In this document: one piece after another, positions 5,239 through 6,342 of the stretch | How positions within the stretch are numbered: the first letter of the stretch is position 1 | Layout of the letters: every line of letters begins with the position of its first letter | NCBI GenBank assembly: GCA_964485045.1 | Contig: CAZAGO010000027.1 | Span: 1-6,342, forward strand | DNA: 6,342 nt | Source of the DNA: CAZAGO01 sp964485045 | GTDB lineage: Archaea > Nanobdellota > Nanobdellia > Pacearchaeales > GW2011-AR1 | Direction: 5' to 3' | The notes under the pieces: generated by a model | Told to the model about the DNA's origin: nothing | The model's database searches: none | What the model saw: the letters and a program-made list of their open reading frames with translations, nothing else | Made by a program: the position numbers and the translations under genes

Positions 5239-6342
5239 TTATTTAAATAAAGTCCTCAAACCATTAAACAAAATACGAAGATTATGTTTCCCGTTATAAA
5301 TTTTAGGTATTTTTTTATTTATCCCTAAAAGAGAATAAACCGCAATCTGCGCAGACCTTACAGAATACTCCACTGTAAAAACGACATCGTTTGGAATCTC
5401 ACAATACTGTCCAATAAAAGCAAAATTTCCAGAAGATTTTGGGACTACTTCTGGCCTATCCCCTTTTTTCCTAGGCATAAATTGGCTCGTTATAAAAGGC
5501 ATCATGCAAGGAATACAAATAGATTTTTTCAATATAAAAGGAATATTCTTATCAAATTTTAAATGTGAACAAACTTCAAATAAAATTTCTTTTCCGTTAC
5601 ACTCCGACATTTTCTTATTTACAAAATTTCCTTTTTTGTTAGGAAAAAACCCATAACCCCAAAAAACATTAGTGTCTTCTGGCTGATTTCTAAAATGAGG
5701 TTGATATGCCAAAACAATTGAAAGATACCAGTTAGAATCTTTAAAAGTAACTAACGCGCCTGTTCCAGGACTATTTCCAGAAAAATCTTCCATTAGTTTA
5801 AAAAACAAAGGACTTTTAGTGGTAACTGTAAAAGATTCCCATTTAGATTTATTTATATCCCCCATAAAAGCTGAAGGATTTCCAAAATAATTCCTTTTTT
5901 TAGAAATATTTTTCCATAATTCCCAAGATTTAAAATCTTCTTCTTGAGAAAAATCTGGTGCTTTAAAATTAAATCCTTTTTTAGAATTAAAAGTCATAGA
6001 ACCGTTTGTAATAAAAACTAAATCCTCTTTTTCTATTTTTATTTTTCCTTTTTTTTGTTTATTTAAATAAATTATTTCAAGAACTCTATCTTTTCTATCA
6101 ACTTTTTGAAAATTTAAATCAATAACTTTAAAATTAATCTTGAAAATAACTCCTCTTGCTCTCAAATATCTGATTATTGGGACTATAAGAGAATCATATT
6201 GATTATAAGGGGTTCTCTTCACCCCAGCTAAAGTATGTATCCTTGGAAATTCATGAAAAAAACGATTCAAATAGCGTTTAAATTCAATAGCACTATGCCC
6301 AGAATGAAATGAAAACATCGTAGACCACATATACCAAAAATT
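5239..6342 (-). CDS. ohyA: Oleate hydratase (OhyA/MCRA family), C-terminal part
   Basis: This FAD-dependent family adds water to the cis-9 double bond of unsaturated fatty acids, giving 10-hydroxy fatty acids. The frame is open to the window edge (N-F-W-Y precedes the ATG at 6330), so 367 C-terminal residues of a protein usually about 560-650 long are visible. The N-terminal FAD-binding region and its catalytic glutamate lie outside. Hallmarks, numbered from the first visible residue: NFWYMW (1-6); PYNQYDS (45-51), thought to hold the catalytic tyrosine; TNGSMT (112-117); QPHFRNQP (214-221); ITSQFMPRKKGDRP (284-297); and a long conserved run around IGQYCEIPNDVVF (310-322) followed by SVRSA. 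The C-terminus ends normally after a short basic helical tail. One departure is FHSGHSA (12-18), where I recall a tryptophan before HSA in relatives. Fatty-acid substrates make it unusual in an archaeon, suggesting acquisition from bacteria. It is separate from the operon that follows. Confidence 0.93.
   Translation of the reverse strand, partial: NFWYMWSTMFSFHSGHSAIEFKRYLNRFFHEFPRIHTLAGVKRTPYNQYDSLIVPIIRYLRARGVIFKINFKVIDLNFQKVDRKDRVLEIIYLNKQKKGKIKIEKEDLVFITNGSMTFNSKKGFNFKAPDFSQEEDFKSWELWKNISKKRNYFGNPSAFMGDINKSKWESFTVTTKSPLFFKLMEDFSGNSPGTGALVTFKDSNWYLSIVLAYQPHFRNQPEDTNVFWGYGFFPNKKGNFVNKKMSECNGKEILFEVCSHLKFDKNIPFILKKSICIPCMMPFITSQFMPRKKGDRPEVVPKSSGNFAFIGQYCEIPNDVVFTVEYSVRSAQIAVYSLLGINKKIPKIYNGKHNLRILFNGLRTLFK

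Noticed and set aside
6328..6330. ATG at 6330 as the real start of the oleate hydratase
   Set aside because: The frame stays open to the edge and the preceding residues N-F-W-Y match the family, so this is an internal methionine of a gene cut by the window.
1..6342. Plus-strand genes, tRNAs, CRISPR arrays or insertion-sequence ends
   Set aside because: No convincing long plus-strand frame, cloverleaf-like segment, regularly spaced repeat or terminal inverted repeat was seen; the minus-strand genes account for nearly all of the window.

Overview
This AT-rich window is most likely from an archaeon, probably a DPANN lineage of the Woesearchaeota/Pacearchaeota kind. The evidence is indirect. There is a TATA-type promoter with an apparently leaderless start, and Shine-Dalgarno (SD) sites of the AGGAGGTGA type appear only inside the operon. 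Paired winged-helix nucleotidyltransferase and HEPN genes are present. The Ig-like secreted proteins resemble families I associate with those genomes, but the phylum is an inference from memory. Every gene is on the minus strand and the standard code fits throughout.

Right side (6342 to 5239): the C-terminal 367 residues of an oleate hydratase (OhyA, formerly 'myosin cross-reactive antigen') run in from beyond the window edge. The 189-bp gap that follows (5050-5238) holds T-tracts that may terminate that gene, a doubtful 37-codon ORF, an archaeal promoter, and a perfect 7-bp inverted repeat that touches the next start codon.

Left side (5049 to 1): seven genes are packed into one apparent operon. 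In transcription order they are wHTH-nucleotidyltransferase A, HEPN A, a heavily sequon-bearing secreted Ig-like protein, wHTH-nucleotidyltransferase B, HEPN B, a small membrane-anchored protein, and a secreted Ig-like protein that leaves the window at its C-terminus. Every junction is an overlap or a 1-nt gap (TAATG, ATGA, +1 nt, 35-bp overlap, ATGA, TAATG), so translation is probably coupled along the whole message.

The main curiosity is this interleaving. Two MNT/HEPN pairs, the architecture of HepT/MntA-type toxin-antitoxin modules, alternate with cell-surface protein genes under one putative promoter. The inverted repeat there could be bound by the encoded winged-helix domain. Nucleotidyltransferase B keeps the full GSxxxGxxxxxSDxD motif. 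Copy A has lost its second glycine. Neither HEPN protein shows the canonical RxxxxHxY motif, so a simple RNase-toxin reading is uncertain. The oleate hydratase is unexpected in an archaeon because archaeal membranes are isoprenoid-based.

Three start codons were moved inward from the longest possible ORF because SD motifs support internal ATGs. I saw no tRNA, rRNA, CRISPR array, insertion sequence or origin.
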